IMG/VR virus record: IMGVR_UViG_3300025322_000089 | Coordinates: 1-37,525 of that record | Source: a virus | Length of the DNA stretch: 37,525 nucleotides | Reading direction: 5' to 3' (one strand) | In this document: piece by piece, positions 32,777-37,525 of the stretch | Position numbering within the stretch: position 1 is the stretch's first letter | Layout: each line of letters opens with the position of its first letter | Notes under the pieces: model-generated | What the model was told of the DNA's origin: nothing | Databases searched by the model: none | What the model saw: only the letters and a program-made list of their open reading frames with translations | Made by a program: the position numbers and the translations under genes

Positions 32777-33062
32777 GGCTATAAATAATCTCGTTAAGAC
32801 ATTCTAAAACACCGAAGGGGTGGGGATGGAACAGAAACATAAGCCTTAGAACGATAGGAGGCCGTTTCTCCCGAAATGAAACAATTTTCGGCTGAAGCAA
32901 TCGTTTACATTAACCTAAGGGGGGAGGGGGGGAACGTGTTTCTTTCACCTTCAGGTGGTAGGGATATAAACACTATGAAACTAAGACACGAAACTCACAA
33001 AGACGGTGATACCTTTCTTACCTGATTAAAGACGCTAAAAAAGTATTAGAAAGAGGATACTA
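32777..33062 (+). other. Intergenic region with G-runs and a possible broken micro-gene
   Basis: No full gene. G-rich runs GGGGTGGGG (about 32818) and GGGGGGAGGGGGG (32920-32932) could form quadruplex-like structure. CCGAAA/TTTCGG pairing (about 32873-32891) and CACC-TTCA-GGTG (about 32948-32960) are possible hairpins. A 16-codon frame MKLRHETHKDGDTFLT starts at 32976; its continuation LIKDAKKVLERGY is in the -1 frame and ends at 33062, hinting at frameshift or decay. Confidence 0.4.
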
Positions 33063-33413
33063 ATGGATTTTATAGAAGTACCAATCGACAAAGCAATGTT
33101 CGTTTACAAAGATTTCCCTTGTGTTCGTATAAACGCCAAATACGTTAAACAAGCCGAAAGACAAGATAGAATGTTAAAGGTAACCTGTGAAGGACACACA
33201 CATTATATGACCGCAGAAGAATGCAAGAGTAAATGGAAGCGGAAGAAAGAAGTGTTTTTATTTGAAAATTCGCCAATGAGAATGTTCGAAGGTTTTGTCA
33301 TAGACAACGATCCGCCGGTAGAACACGAAATTAACATGGATAATTACCTCGACAATATGACCAAGTTAGGTGATGTATTTAGAAAGAAGATATTAAAAAA
33401 GGCCGGTATTTAA
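33063..33413 (+). CDS. Hypothetical protein, 116 aa
   Basis: AGAGGA lies 6 bases before ATG. The N-terminal half is beta-like (MDFIEVPIDKAMFVYKDFPC; RMLKVTCEGHTHYMTAEEC), the C-terminal half helical and basic at the end (FRKKILKKAGI). Three cysteines and CEGHTH might bind metal. No family recognised. Its last codons lie inside a strong hairpin. Confidence 0.65.
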   Translation: MDFIEVPIDKAMFVYKDFPCVRINAKYVKQAERQDRMLKVTCEGHTHYMTAEECKSKWKRKKEVFLFENSPMRMFEGFVIDNDPPVEHEINMDNYLDNMTKLGDVFRKKILKKAGI

Positions 33414-33440
33414 GTTCTGCGTTAAAGGACTGTACCGGCC
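33401..33440 (+). promoter_or_regulatory. Hairpin over stop codon
   Basis: GGCCGGTA (33401-33408) pairs with TACCGGCC (33433-33440), and inside it AGTTCT (33413-33418) with AGGACT (33426-33431, one G-U). The stop codon TAA (33411-33413) is within the structure. No T-tract follows, so it may stabilise or process mRNA or slow readthrough transcription. Confidence 0.55.
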
Positions 33441-33498
33441 CTTGGATATCTAGCACAAAGTATATCATTGGCAGTCAAGTCGGTCAAGTGCTACTAAA

Positions 33499-33696
33499 AT
33501 GAAAGATGAATTACTTAAAGGATTAGACTTTTGTTATAACAGGCCACCTTCTAAATGGGATCCGGCTTTCGTGTTTAGATTCAAAACCAAATTGCTTCCC
33601 AAAATAATCACCTTCATTAGTGGTTCCCCTGATTGGGTAGACCCCGATGCCGGGTTGGTTACGCCAGAGATTGCAAAAAAACTATTCAATGAATGA
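33499..33696 (+). CDS. Hypothetical protein, 65 aa
   Basis: Sequence MKDELLKGLDFCYNRPPSKW to GLVTPEIAKKLFNE; a mixed helix/aromatic small protein with no metal motif. It overlaps the next ATG by 8 bases. Its start lacks a clear Shine-Dalgarno. Possibly regulatory; unknown. Confidence 0.55.
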   Translation: MKDELLKGLDFCYNRPPSKWDPAFVFRFKTKLLPKIITFISGSPDWVDPDAGLVTPEIAKKLFNE

Positions 33697-33835
33697 AAAA
33701 CTAACCAAAGCCGAACTTACAAGGTATAAAACTAAATATTGTAAAGGTTGCGGTACAAGAATACCTTTTCCTACCGGACACCGCCTTTATTGTCTTAAAT
33801 GCCGCAAGGTTTATCCAAGCGATAACCAAGGCTAG
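33689..33835 (+). CDS. Small zinc-ribbon protein, 48 aa
   Basis: ATG 33689 overlaps the stop of the previous gene and is preferred to an upstream in-frame start at 33647. Two CxxC pairs, CKGC (residues 16-19) and CLKC (about 34-37), with YPSDNQG at the end, give a rubredoxin-like zinc ribbon. Probably nucleic-acid binding or structural; no clear family. Confidence 0.65.
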   Translation: MNEKLTKAELTRYKTKYCKGCGTRIPFPTGHRLYCLKCRKVYPSDNQG

Positions 33836-33847
33836 ACAACTTGCCTA

Positions 33848-33875
33848 TTGACAAACTTTAAATAGTCTTTATAAT
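33848..33875 (+). promoter_or_regulatory. Consensus leaderless promoter
   Basis: Perfect TTGACA (33848-33853), 16-base spacer and perfect TATAAT (33870-33875), 7 bases before ATG 33883. The best match to the sigma70 consensus in the window; likely early and strong. Confidence 0.85.
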
Positions 33876-33882
33876 ACTAATC

Positions 33883-34080
33883 ATGGGACACGCAACACAA
33901 GAAGAAACCACAAGAAACGAAGCGATTTACAACGACTTTAAAGCGGGTCTAAGTTATATAGAAATGGTACACAAATATCAATTAAGTTCACAAAGACTCT
34001 GGCAGATAGTTAAGAGAGAAGAAAATAGAGAAAGACTACAAGACGCTATGCCAAACTTGGATGCTGAAAAAATAACATGA
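33883..34080 (+). CDS. Small HTH DNA-binding protein, 65 aa
   Basis: Residues about 19-50 (DFKAGLSYIEMVHKYQLSSQ, then RLWQIVKREENR) form a helix-turn-helix like sigma region 4 or Trp-repressor-type domains: a helix, a turn at KYQLS, and a recognition helix SQRLWQIVKRE. The short flanks are charged. With a perfect promoter and near-leaderless mRNA it is the best candidate for a phage transcription regulator. Stop overlaps the next ATG as ATGA. Confidence 0.65.
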   Translation: MGHATQEETTRNEAIYNDFKAGLSYIEMVHKYQLSSQRLWQIVKREENRERLQDAMPNLDAEKIT

Positions 34081-34514
34081 AAGACCAAACAAACATTATC
34101 GGTGAAGCCCCGGCAAGTGCCACGCTAAGTGTAGTCACGCCAAAAGGATATAACACTTTATTCACTTTAAGAGAAATGTCCGGTGAGGTACTTTTAGCCA
34201 AGATAACCGCACTTGAAAACAAATTAGAAACTTTAGGCTACAAACCGCAATTGAGAGCCGTGTTTGGTGCCAAAAAGGAAATAGAATATGTAACCGGCAA
34301 ACTTTGTCCGGTAGATAGCGGCAAGTTAAAAATTATAGTAAGCAAGAAAGACGGTAAGACTTATTGGACTTGCGAAAACGGACACTATGACTTTACTACT
34401 AGGACGACAACCGGATGTAAATTTATATGTTCGCCTGAAAGTTATGAGAGTAGAGTAGCCGAATTGACACAACAAAAGATTGATGTAGATCCGATAGACG
34501 AATGGAAAGAATGA
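34077..34514 (+). CDS. Possible nucleic-acid-binding protein, 145 aa
   Basis: N-terminal TLSVVTPKGYNTLFTLREMSGEVLLAKITALENKL (about 17-51) is followed by LGYKPQL, and a C-terminal domain with cysteines at about 87, 109, 123 and 127 (KLCPVDSGKLKI; YWTCENGHYDF; TGCKFICSPE), a plausible Zn-binding fold. The segment order resembles small ssDNA-binding or recombination accessory proteins in some phages, but I cannot confirm this. Coupled to the HTH gene before and a small gene after. Confidence 0.6.
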   Translation: MKDQTNIIGEAPASATLSVVTPKGYNTLFTLREMSGEVLLAKITALENKLETLGYKPQLRAVFGAKKEIEYVTGKLCPVDSGKLKIIVSKKDGKTYWTCENGHYDFTTRTTTGCKFICSPESYESRVAELTQQKIDVDPIDEWKE

Positions 34515-34678
34515 AAAAACAAATCAAGGAAGCAATTAAAGATATATGGTCATTGGAATTGCCGGAACACCAAAAAGAAATGGCGGAGTCTTGGTTAAAG
34601 AGTTTTTATAGACAAGGCAAAATTGACGGACTCAAGTGGTGTATAGATAACAACAAAAAACATGATACAAGCATTTAA
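34511..34678 (+). CDS. Small helical protein, 55 aa
   Basis: ATGA-coupled to the upstream gene and overlapping the next by 17 bases. MKKQIKEAIKDIWSLELPEH to IDGLKWCIDNNKKHDTSI: amphipathic helices, no metal motif. Coding is supported by coupling and lack of gaps; function unknown. Confidence 0.6.
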   Translation: MKKQIKEAIKDIWSLELPEHQKEMAESWLKSFYRQGKIDGLKWCIDNNKKHDTSI

Positions 34679-34862
34679 AGAAAATCCGATTATAGTATGT
34701 AAGTGCGGCCGTAAGTTTAGAAAGTACGGAATAGATAGACACGGCAACAACCGGGAATACACACAATGTATGACTTGCTTTCAAGAAGACTTTGCCGAAC
34801 AAACAAGTAAATACAAAGAAGGATATGCAAGTCAAAAAGACTATGATGAATCGAACGAGTAA
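34662..34862 (+). CDS. Small zinc-finger protein, 66 aa
   Basis: Metal site from CKCGRKF (C13, C15) and CMTC (about C36, C39), then a charged helical tail (EQTSKYKEGYASQKDYDESNE). Related in style to the zinc-ribbon proteins at 32495 and 33689. Likely nucleic-acid binding. Start overlaps the previous gene by 17 bases. Confidence 0.65.
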   Translation: MIQAFKENPIIVCKCGRKFRKYGIDRHGNNREYTQCMTCFQEDFAEQTSKYKEGYASQKDYDESNE

Positions 34863-34950
34863 CTGGTTGAATGATAATTGGGATTTATTTAACTTTTTAT
34901 TTATTTGGATAGCTATTATAATTTTGCTCTTTGTAATTATAACTCGTTGA
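34843..34950 (+). CDS. Membrane microprotein, 35 aa
   Basis: ATGATG starts inside the end of the previous gene and runs to TGA at 34948. Polar N-terminus MMNRTSNWLNDNWD, then one strong transmembrane helix FLFIWIAIIILLFVIITR. It fills an otherwise gene-free gap and fits the pattern of coupled one-helix peptides nearby. The last codons overlap a possible -10 region. Confidence 0.5.
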   Translation: MMNRTSNWLNDNWDLFNFLFIWIAIIILLFVIITR

Positions 34951-34951
34951 T

Positions 34952-35046
34952 ATATAAGGCCAAAGCTAGTGTGGAGGACTCGCCCACTACTACACCTAGG
35001 CCTGGATAATTGTAACTGTGAGAGGTTTGATTATCCGGCCTTATAT
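34952..35046 (+). promoter_or_regulatory. Bistable RNA element over lysozyme-like gene start
   Basis: Fold 1: ATATAAGGCC (34952-34961) pairs with GGCCTTATAT (35037-35046), hiding the ATG (35045), around two hairpins: CTAGTGT/ACA-C-CTAG (34966-34972/34992-34999) and GGATAAT/ATTATCC (35004-35010/35030-35036). Fold 2: AGGCC-T-GGATAAT (34998-35010) pairs with ATTATCCGGCCT (35030-35041), freeing the first strand and ATG. Shine-Dalgarno-like GAGAGG (35020-35025) is in a loop. Looks like an RNA switch; ligand or class unknown. Confidence 0.55.
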
Positions 35047-35512
35047 GACAACAAGTACAATTATTAGAAACATATTCATAACCGTCATGATTTTAACTGC
35101 GGTAGTGGGATATGACATCCAACACGCACCCAAGACTCGTGTACTGGCCCAAGAAGCCCCTCAACTCGATACAACGACTCATATTACCTCTGAAGTAATA
35201 ACTGTAGGGGTAATACCGGTTCCCACAGATATTAAAGGCTATATAAGATATAAATTCGGAGCCGATGCCGAAGAAGCACTTAAACTACTTGAGTGTGAGA
35301 ATAAAACACTTAATCCCAATGCAAAAAATGATAATAGAATTTGGGGTGGGGTGGGGGTAGATAGAGGATACTGGCAAATAAATAATGTATATCACCCTCA
35401 CGTAAGCGATTGGTGTGCCACAGACGTTAAATGTTCAACTGATTACGCTTACCGGATGTTTGTTAATGACGGAATGAGTTTTGTCAGGTGGACTTGTGGT
35501 AAAAATATATAA
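35045..35512 (+). CDS. Secreted lysozyme/lytic-transglycosylase-like protein
   Basis: 155 aa from ATG 35045; GTG at 35018 in frame is less likely. The N-terminal ~37 residues are a signal sequence or anchor (NIFITVMILTAVVGYDI, later TRVLAQEA). The C-terminal domain has LLECENKTLNPNAKNDNRIWGG and VDRGYWQINNVYHPHVSDWC, the pattern of SLT/goose-lysozyme-like folds with the catalytic Glu in LECEN and the GYWQINN block. It cuts the glycan strand of peptidoglycan, which complements the M23 peptidase 6 kb away. Its start codon is controlled by the RNA element above. Confidence 0.75.
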   Translation: MTTSTIIRNIFITVMILTAVVGYDIQHAPKTRVLAQEAPQLDTTTHITSEVITVGVIPVPTDIKGYIRYKFGADAEEALKLLECENKTLNPNAKNDNRIWGGVGVDRGYWQINNVYHPHVSDWCATDVKCSTDYAYRMFVNDGMSFVRWTCGKNI

Positions 35513-35540
35513 ATATGAGTTACGAAGCAACAATAATTAA

Positions 35541-35852
35541 ATGATACCCGTACCTAAACCACTTAAACAAGTTAAATTGAGTAAGGTACAAATTTGGAAT
35601 AGAATACGAAAGCAACTTAAAAAGGATTTTGAAGCAAAAGGAATTACAACTTGCGAGCTTAACTTAGAAGGGTGTAAGCACGATAATTTTCTAGGATTTG
35701 CACATACAAAGAAACGCCGGGAAGTTACGGATTTAAGAAGGGTTGTACTCGCCTGCCAACCTTGCCATGAAAAGATAGAATTTTGTTGCACAAGGTGGAC
35801 CGGCAAACAAATGGAAGATTATTTAGAAGGGATTATAACCAACCGAAAATGA
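35541..35852 (+). CDS. Small HNH-like protein, 103 aa
   Basis: Preceded by a 9-codon frame MSYEATIIK (35515-35544) whose stop overlaps ATG. The core TTCELNLEGCKHDNFLGFAHTKKRR ... VVLACQPCHEKIEF has the two Cys pairs and AHTKKR His of compact HNH nucleases, but no N-terminal zinc finger. Unlike the other three HNH genes it is part of a coupled gene chain. May act in DNA processing or packaging rather than homing. Confidence 0.75.
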   Translation: MIPVPKPLKQVKLSKVQIWNRIRKQLKKDFEAKGITTCELNLEGCKHDNFLGFAHTKKRREVTDLRRVVLACQPCHEKIEFCCTRWTGKQMEDYLEGIITNRK

Positions 35853-35920
35853 CACCCCTGTTTATAATAATAATAGCAGTAGTAGTTTTACTTGTAGTTA
35901 TAATTGACAGACTAAAATGA
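35849..35920 (+). CDS. Membrane microprotein, 23 aa
   Basis: ATGA-coupled at both ends. MTPLFIIIIAVVVLLVVIID then RLK: one very hydrophobic helix with a basic end. Coupling and position support it, though length alone does not. Confidence 0.45.
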   Translation: MTPLFIIIIAVVVLLVVIIDRLK

Positions 35921-36072
35921 AAATACAAGATTACAAAATACATTTTAAGAAAGCCTTTGGTTATCCAGAATTAGTCGGTAAAACAATAGATGCAACTGAC
36001 GAGTTTGTTTACGAGGATAATGGGAAAATTAAACTGTATGGTGCCTTTGAAGGTGAGTTGAAACTTAAATGA
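35917..36072 (+). CDS. Small hypothetical protein, 51 aa
   Basis: ATGA-coupled with genes on both sides. MKIQDYKIHFKKAFGYPELV ... KIKLYGAFEGELKLK suggests a compact beta-rich protein. No motif. Supported by the continuous coupled chain 35541-36230. Confidence 0.55.
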   Translation: MKIQDYKIHFKKAFGYPELVGKTIDATDEFVYEDNGKIKLYGAFEGELKLK

Positions 36073-36230
36073 TACCTAAATTTCTCGGCTTCATACCATT
36101 CGCAATTTTCTCTGTAATAGTGCTTTATAATATAGCCACGGCCGAAGATGACCATGATGTAATAGCAATTTTCTTAGGATTTGTACTTATAATTACGTCA
36201 ATAGGGGGATTATTTTGGATTGTAAGTTGA
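36069..36230 (+). CDS. Two-helix membrane protein, 53 aa
   Basis: Two transmembrane segments (FLGFIPFAIFSVIVLYNIA, about 5-23, and VIAIFLGFVLIITSIGGLFW, about 31-50) joined by an acidic turn AEDDHD. End of the coupled chain. Small phage inner-membrane proteins of this type include holins and exclusion proteins; no decision possible. Confidence 0.55.
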   Translation: MIPKFLGFIPFAIFSVIVLYNIATAEDDHDVIAIFLGFVLIITSIGGLFWIVS

Positions 36231-36239
36231 GGATTTTGG

Positions 36240-36331
36240 GGTGCGGGTAATAGAAAATTATCAGGCCTGACGTAATTTACTGAGGGTTCCTGTGCAGGGC
36301 CGAAAGGCAACATTACAGGTTTACCCGCACC
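36240..36331 (+). ncRNA. Structured leader RNA of unknown class
   Basis: An 11-bp perfect outer stem GGTGCGGGTAA (36240-36250)/TTACCCGCACC (36321-36331) encloses AAATTA/TAATTT (36255-36260/36273-36278) whose loop holds the 10-base palindrome TCAGGCCTGA, and CCTGT/ACAGG (36289-36293/36315-36319) containing GCC-GAAA-GGC with a GNRA loop. A multi-helix junction in an otherwise gene-free gap, 40 bases before the repeat-protein gene. No T-tract. Could be a riboswitch-like leader, ribozyme or stable RNA. Confidence 0.6.
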
Positions 36332-36371
36332 ACTAAAGTCTTTAATAACGAAAGGATAAGAAATTATAAAA

Positions 36372-37238
36372 ATGTGTAAGGCTGTAAGTATTTTAATAAC
36401 CAAAAGTAAAAAAGTATATTGGAAAGGAGGAGTAGATTCTCACGATGAACTCCAGACTTTGTATGTCAAAAAAGACAAAGAGTTAAAAGATGATGTAATG
36501 CCTCCTGAAAACACTTTTGCAAGAATTGAAATCAACCCCAAAGATGGCAATTATCTTAACCCAAAACAAAAGTGGGTATTTAAGATTGACGAAGCGGTTA
36601 CACCCTCTTGGTTAGATAAAAGTTATGAGAAACCTTGTTATGACGCTTGTAAAAAGTGGCAGAAATTAGTTTATTCAAGAATCAATCTAAAAGAAGCAAT
36701 TAAACCCATCCATCCTTTTAGGATTAAACCTCCAAAGATAAGTACAAGACATCTTAAACTCTTGGCGAAGTGGGACTCGGTTGGGGACTCGGTTTGGGCC
36801 TCGGTTAGGGACTCGGTTGGGGACTCGGTTGGGGCCTCGGTTTGGGCCTCGGTTAGGGACTCGGTTGGGGCCTCGGTTAGGGACTCGGTTGGGGACTCGG
36901 TTTGGGACTCGGTTTGGGACTCGGTTTGGGCCTCGGTTAGGGACTCGGTTGGGGCCTCGGTTTGGGACTCGGTTAGGGCCTCGGTTAGGGACTCGGTTGG
37001 GGCCTCGGTTTGGGACTCGGTTAGGGCCTATAACGGCTCTCTATACAAAGGAATTAAGAAGTGGAAGTATTGTTCAAAGGTTAAAGAAAAAGGCTATCCA
37101 TTCAAATCCGCAGTCAAATTGTGGAAGATGGGGCTTGTGGGGACAACAGATGGAACTAATTGGTACTTACTGGGTGGCCCGAAAGCAAAAATTCTCTGGA
37201 AGGGAACAAAACAGGATTTAAAGAAGTATAGAGGATAA
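36372..37238 (+). CDS. Repeat protein with 21 four-residue units
   Basis: 288 aa. Residues 1-134 form a mixed, basic domain (MCKAVSILITKSKKVYWKGG; FARIEINPKDGNYLNPKQKWVFKID). Residues 135-218 are 21 units [DA]-S-V-[GWR], encoded by 12-base repeats. Residues 219-288 are a Lys/Trp-rich end (KKWKYCSKVKEKGYPFKSAV; LVGTTDGTNWYLLGG). AAAGGA lies 15 bases before ATG, far for a ribosome site. No known family named; the C-terminal region looks like a small folded domain. Strong candidate for a fast-changing surface or binding protein. Confidence 0.75.
   Translation: MCKAVSILITKSKKVYWKGGVDSHDELQTLYVKKDKELKDDVMPPENTFARIEINPKDGNYLNPKQKWVFKIDEAVTPSWLDKSYEKPCYDACKKWQKLVYSRINLKEAIKPIHPFRIKPPKISTRHLKLLAKWDSVGDSVWASVRDSVGDSVGASVWASVRDSVGASVRDSVGDSVWDSVWDSVWASVRDSVGASVWDSVRASVRDSVGASVWDSVRAYNGSLYKGIKKWKYCSKVKEKGYPFKSAVKLWKMGLVGTTDGTNWYLLGGPKAKILWKGTKQDLKKYRG
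36774..37025 (+). repeat. Tandem 12-base repeat array, 21 units
   Basis: All units read G-[A/C]-C-TCG-GTT-[G/T/A]-GG; only base 2 and base 10 vary, and each change alters an amino acid. Units ending Gly, Trp and Arg number seven each; all seven Gly units begin with Asp. The four-unit block ASVR-DSVG-ASVW-DSVR occurs twice in tandem (units 14-17, 18-21), a 48-base higher-order duplication. The period is a multiple of three, so length changes stay in frame. Confidence 0.97.
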
Positions 37239-37247
37239 GGAGAGAAA

Positions 37248-37403
37248 ATGAAAATACCAAAAGTAGTTAAATATAAAAAAGTAAAATATTGTGATTGTGC
37301 GTGGCAAGTAAATGAAACTTCACCTTTTTGGTTGGGAAAAGAAATACCAAAGTATTGTGCAAATTGTCTTAGACCTTATCATTATATACGCTTTGATGGA
37401 TAA
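37248..37403 (+). CDS. Small zinc-finger protein, 51 aa
   Basis: AAGGAG (37237-37242) is 5 bases before ATG. Cysteine pairs CDC (about 15-17) and CANC (about 37-40) suggest a metal-binding ribbon, with basic N-terminus MKIPKVVKYKKVKY. The last codon and stop lie in the start of the right-hand repeat. Similar in style to other zinc ribbons of this arm. Confidence 0.65.
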   Translation: MKIPKVVKYKKVKYCDCAWQVNETSPFWLGKEIPKYCANCLRPYHYIRFDG

Positions 37404-37525
37404 CACCCTGATTTACTAAGAATGAAAAAGAAACAACACAAACATATTTGGAAATACGATGGTAGTTTTGTAAGAGTTTGTGAAGCACCAATCCCTACAA
37501 TTGAAAGTTGTGGCAAAGAAGAATG
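37400..37525 (+). repeat. Direct repeat, right copy
   Basis: Identical to 13-138. It runs to the window edge, so its full length is not visible. It starts in the last codon of the gene at 37248, giving a different upstream flank from the left copy. Confidence 0.95.
37422..37525 (+). CDS. Partial second copy of 56-aa protein gene
   Basis: First 34 complete codons of the ORF at 35-205 repeated; cut by the window end. If the molecule is circular this is the same gene seen twice. Confidence 0.6.
   Translation, partial: MKKKQHKHIWKYDGSFVRVCEAPIPTIESCGKEE

Noticed and set aside
34955-35043. Possible class II tRNA (7-bp end stem, 89 bases)
   Set aside because: No 5-bp T-arm with 7-base loop, no anticodon arm, no U8; the inner pairing is a 7-bp hairpin with a 19-base loop.
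36774-37025. CRISPR array or diversity-generating retroelement target
   Set aside because: Units are contiguous without spacers; variation is A/C and G/T/A at fixed bases, and no reverse transcriptase or template repeat is present.
36781-37221. 146-aa frame in the +1 frame across the 12-base array
   Set aside because: Repeats of 12 bases keep any frame open that lacks a stop in the unit; it has no proper start signal and the main frame has meaningful flanking domains.
1-37525. Recoded TGA stop
   Set aside because: Many well supported genes end at TGA with tight ATGA overlaps, and no gene needs TGA readthrough.

Overview
This window is almost a whole genome of a tailed, probably short-tailed (podovirus-like) bacterial virus. 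All genes but one run on the + strand and many overlap by 1-40 bases, often as ATGA or GTGA. Order and family marks give a standard virion module: terminase small and large subunits, portal, scaffold, N4-gp56-type major capsid protein, small head/neck proteins, fibre, long internal virion proteins, tail adaptor, tail nozzle, more fibre proteins, then lysis genes. TGA is used freely as a stop, so there is no sign of a recoded genetic code. A 126-base direct repeat (13-138 and 37400-37525) suggests a circular or terminally redundant molecule. I cannot name the host; the promoters are of the sigma70 type, often with an extended -10.

Layout. 1-3137: tiny ORFs, terminase, a glycosyltransferase lodged between terL and portal, two small genes. 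3145-9459: portal, scaffold, capsid and small structural genes. 9470-10049: HNH endonuclease with its own promoter. 10131-11594: fibre-like protein with ten C-terminal repeats. 11621-17516: a seven-gene glycan cassette (three glycosyltransferase-like proteins, DUF4910-type hydrolase, sugar N-formyltransferase, CMP-sugar synthetase, methyltransferase), led by one promoter/terminator pair and followed by another. 17517-18036: a structured gene-free stretch and the only minus-strand gene, a two-helix membrane protein with its own promoter. 18030-23222: two internal virion proteins. 23267-28707: tail adaptor, HNH insertion, nozzle, fibres. 28704-31839: holin candidates, M23 endopeptidase, metallophosphoesterase. 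31840-37403: small accessory genes (HNH, zinc ribbons, a small HTH protein, secreted lysozyme-like protein, tiny membrane proteins), ending in a protein with 21 perfect 12-base repeats.

Regulation is the most unusual part. Five times (3145, 11621, 17420, 23267, 26629) a promoter, mostly TTGACA-N17 ending in TGA-TATA, is followed after about 30-50 bases by an intrinsic terminator, and only then by the gene. This promoter-terminator-gene order looks like attenuation or antitermination and covers the virion operons and the glycan cassette. A second promoter class has its -10 box 6-8 bases before ATG, implying leaderless or near-leaderless mRNAs; it serves HNH, regulator-like and small zinc-ribbon genes. 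Several leaders contain strong hairpins, some with mutually exclusive pairings (5708-5735, 34952-35046), split ribosome sites (6609-6673, 10082-10130) or a multi-helix RNA with a GNRA loop (36240-36331).

No DNA polymerase, primase, helicase, integrase or tRNA was recognised, so replication probably depends on the host or on genes I cannot identify.
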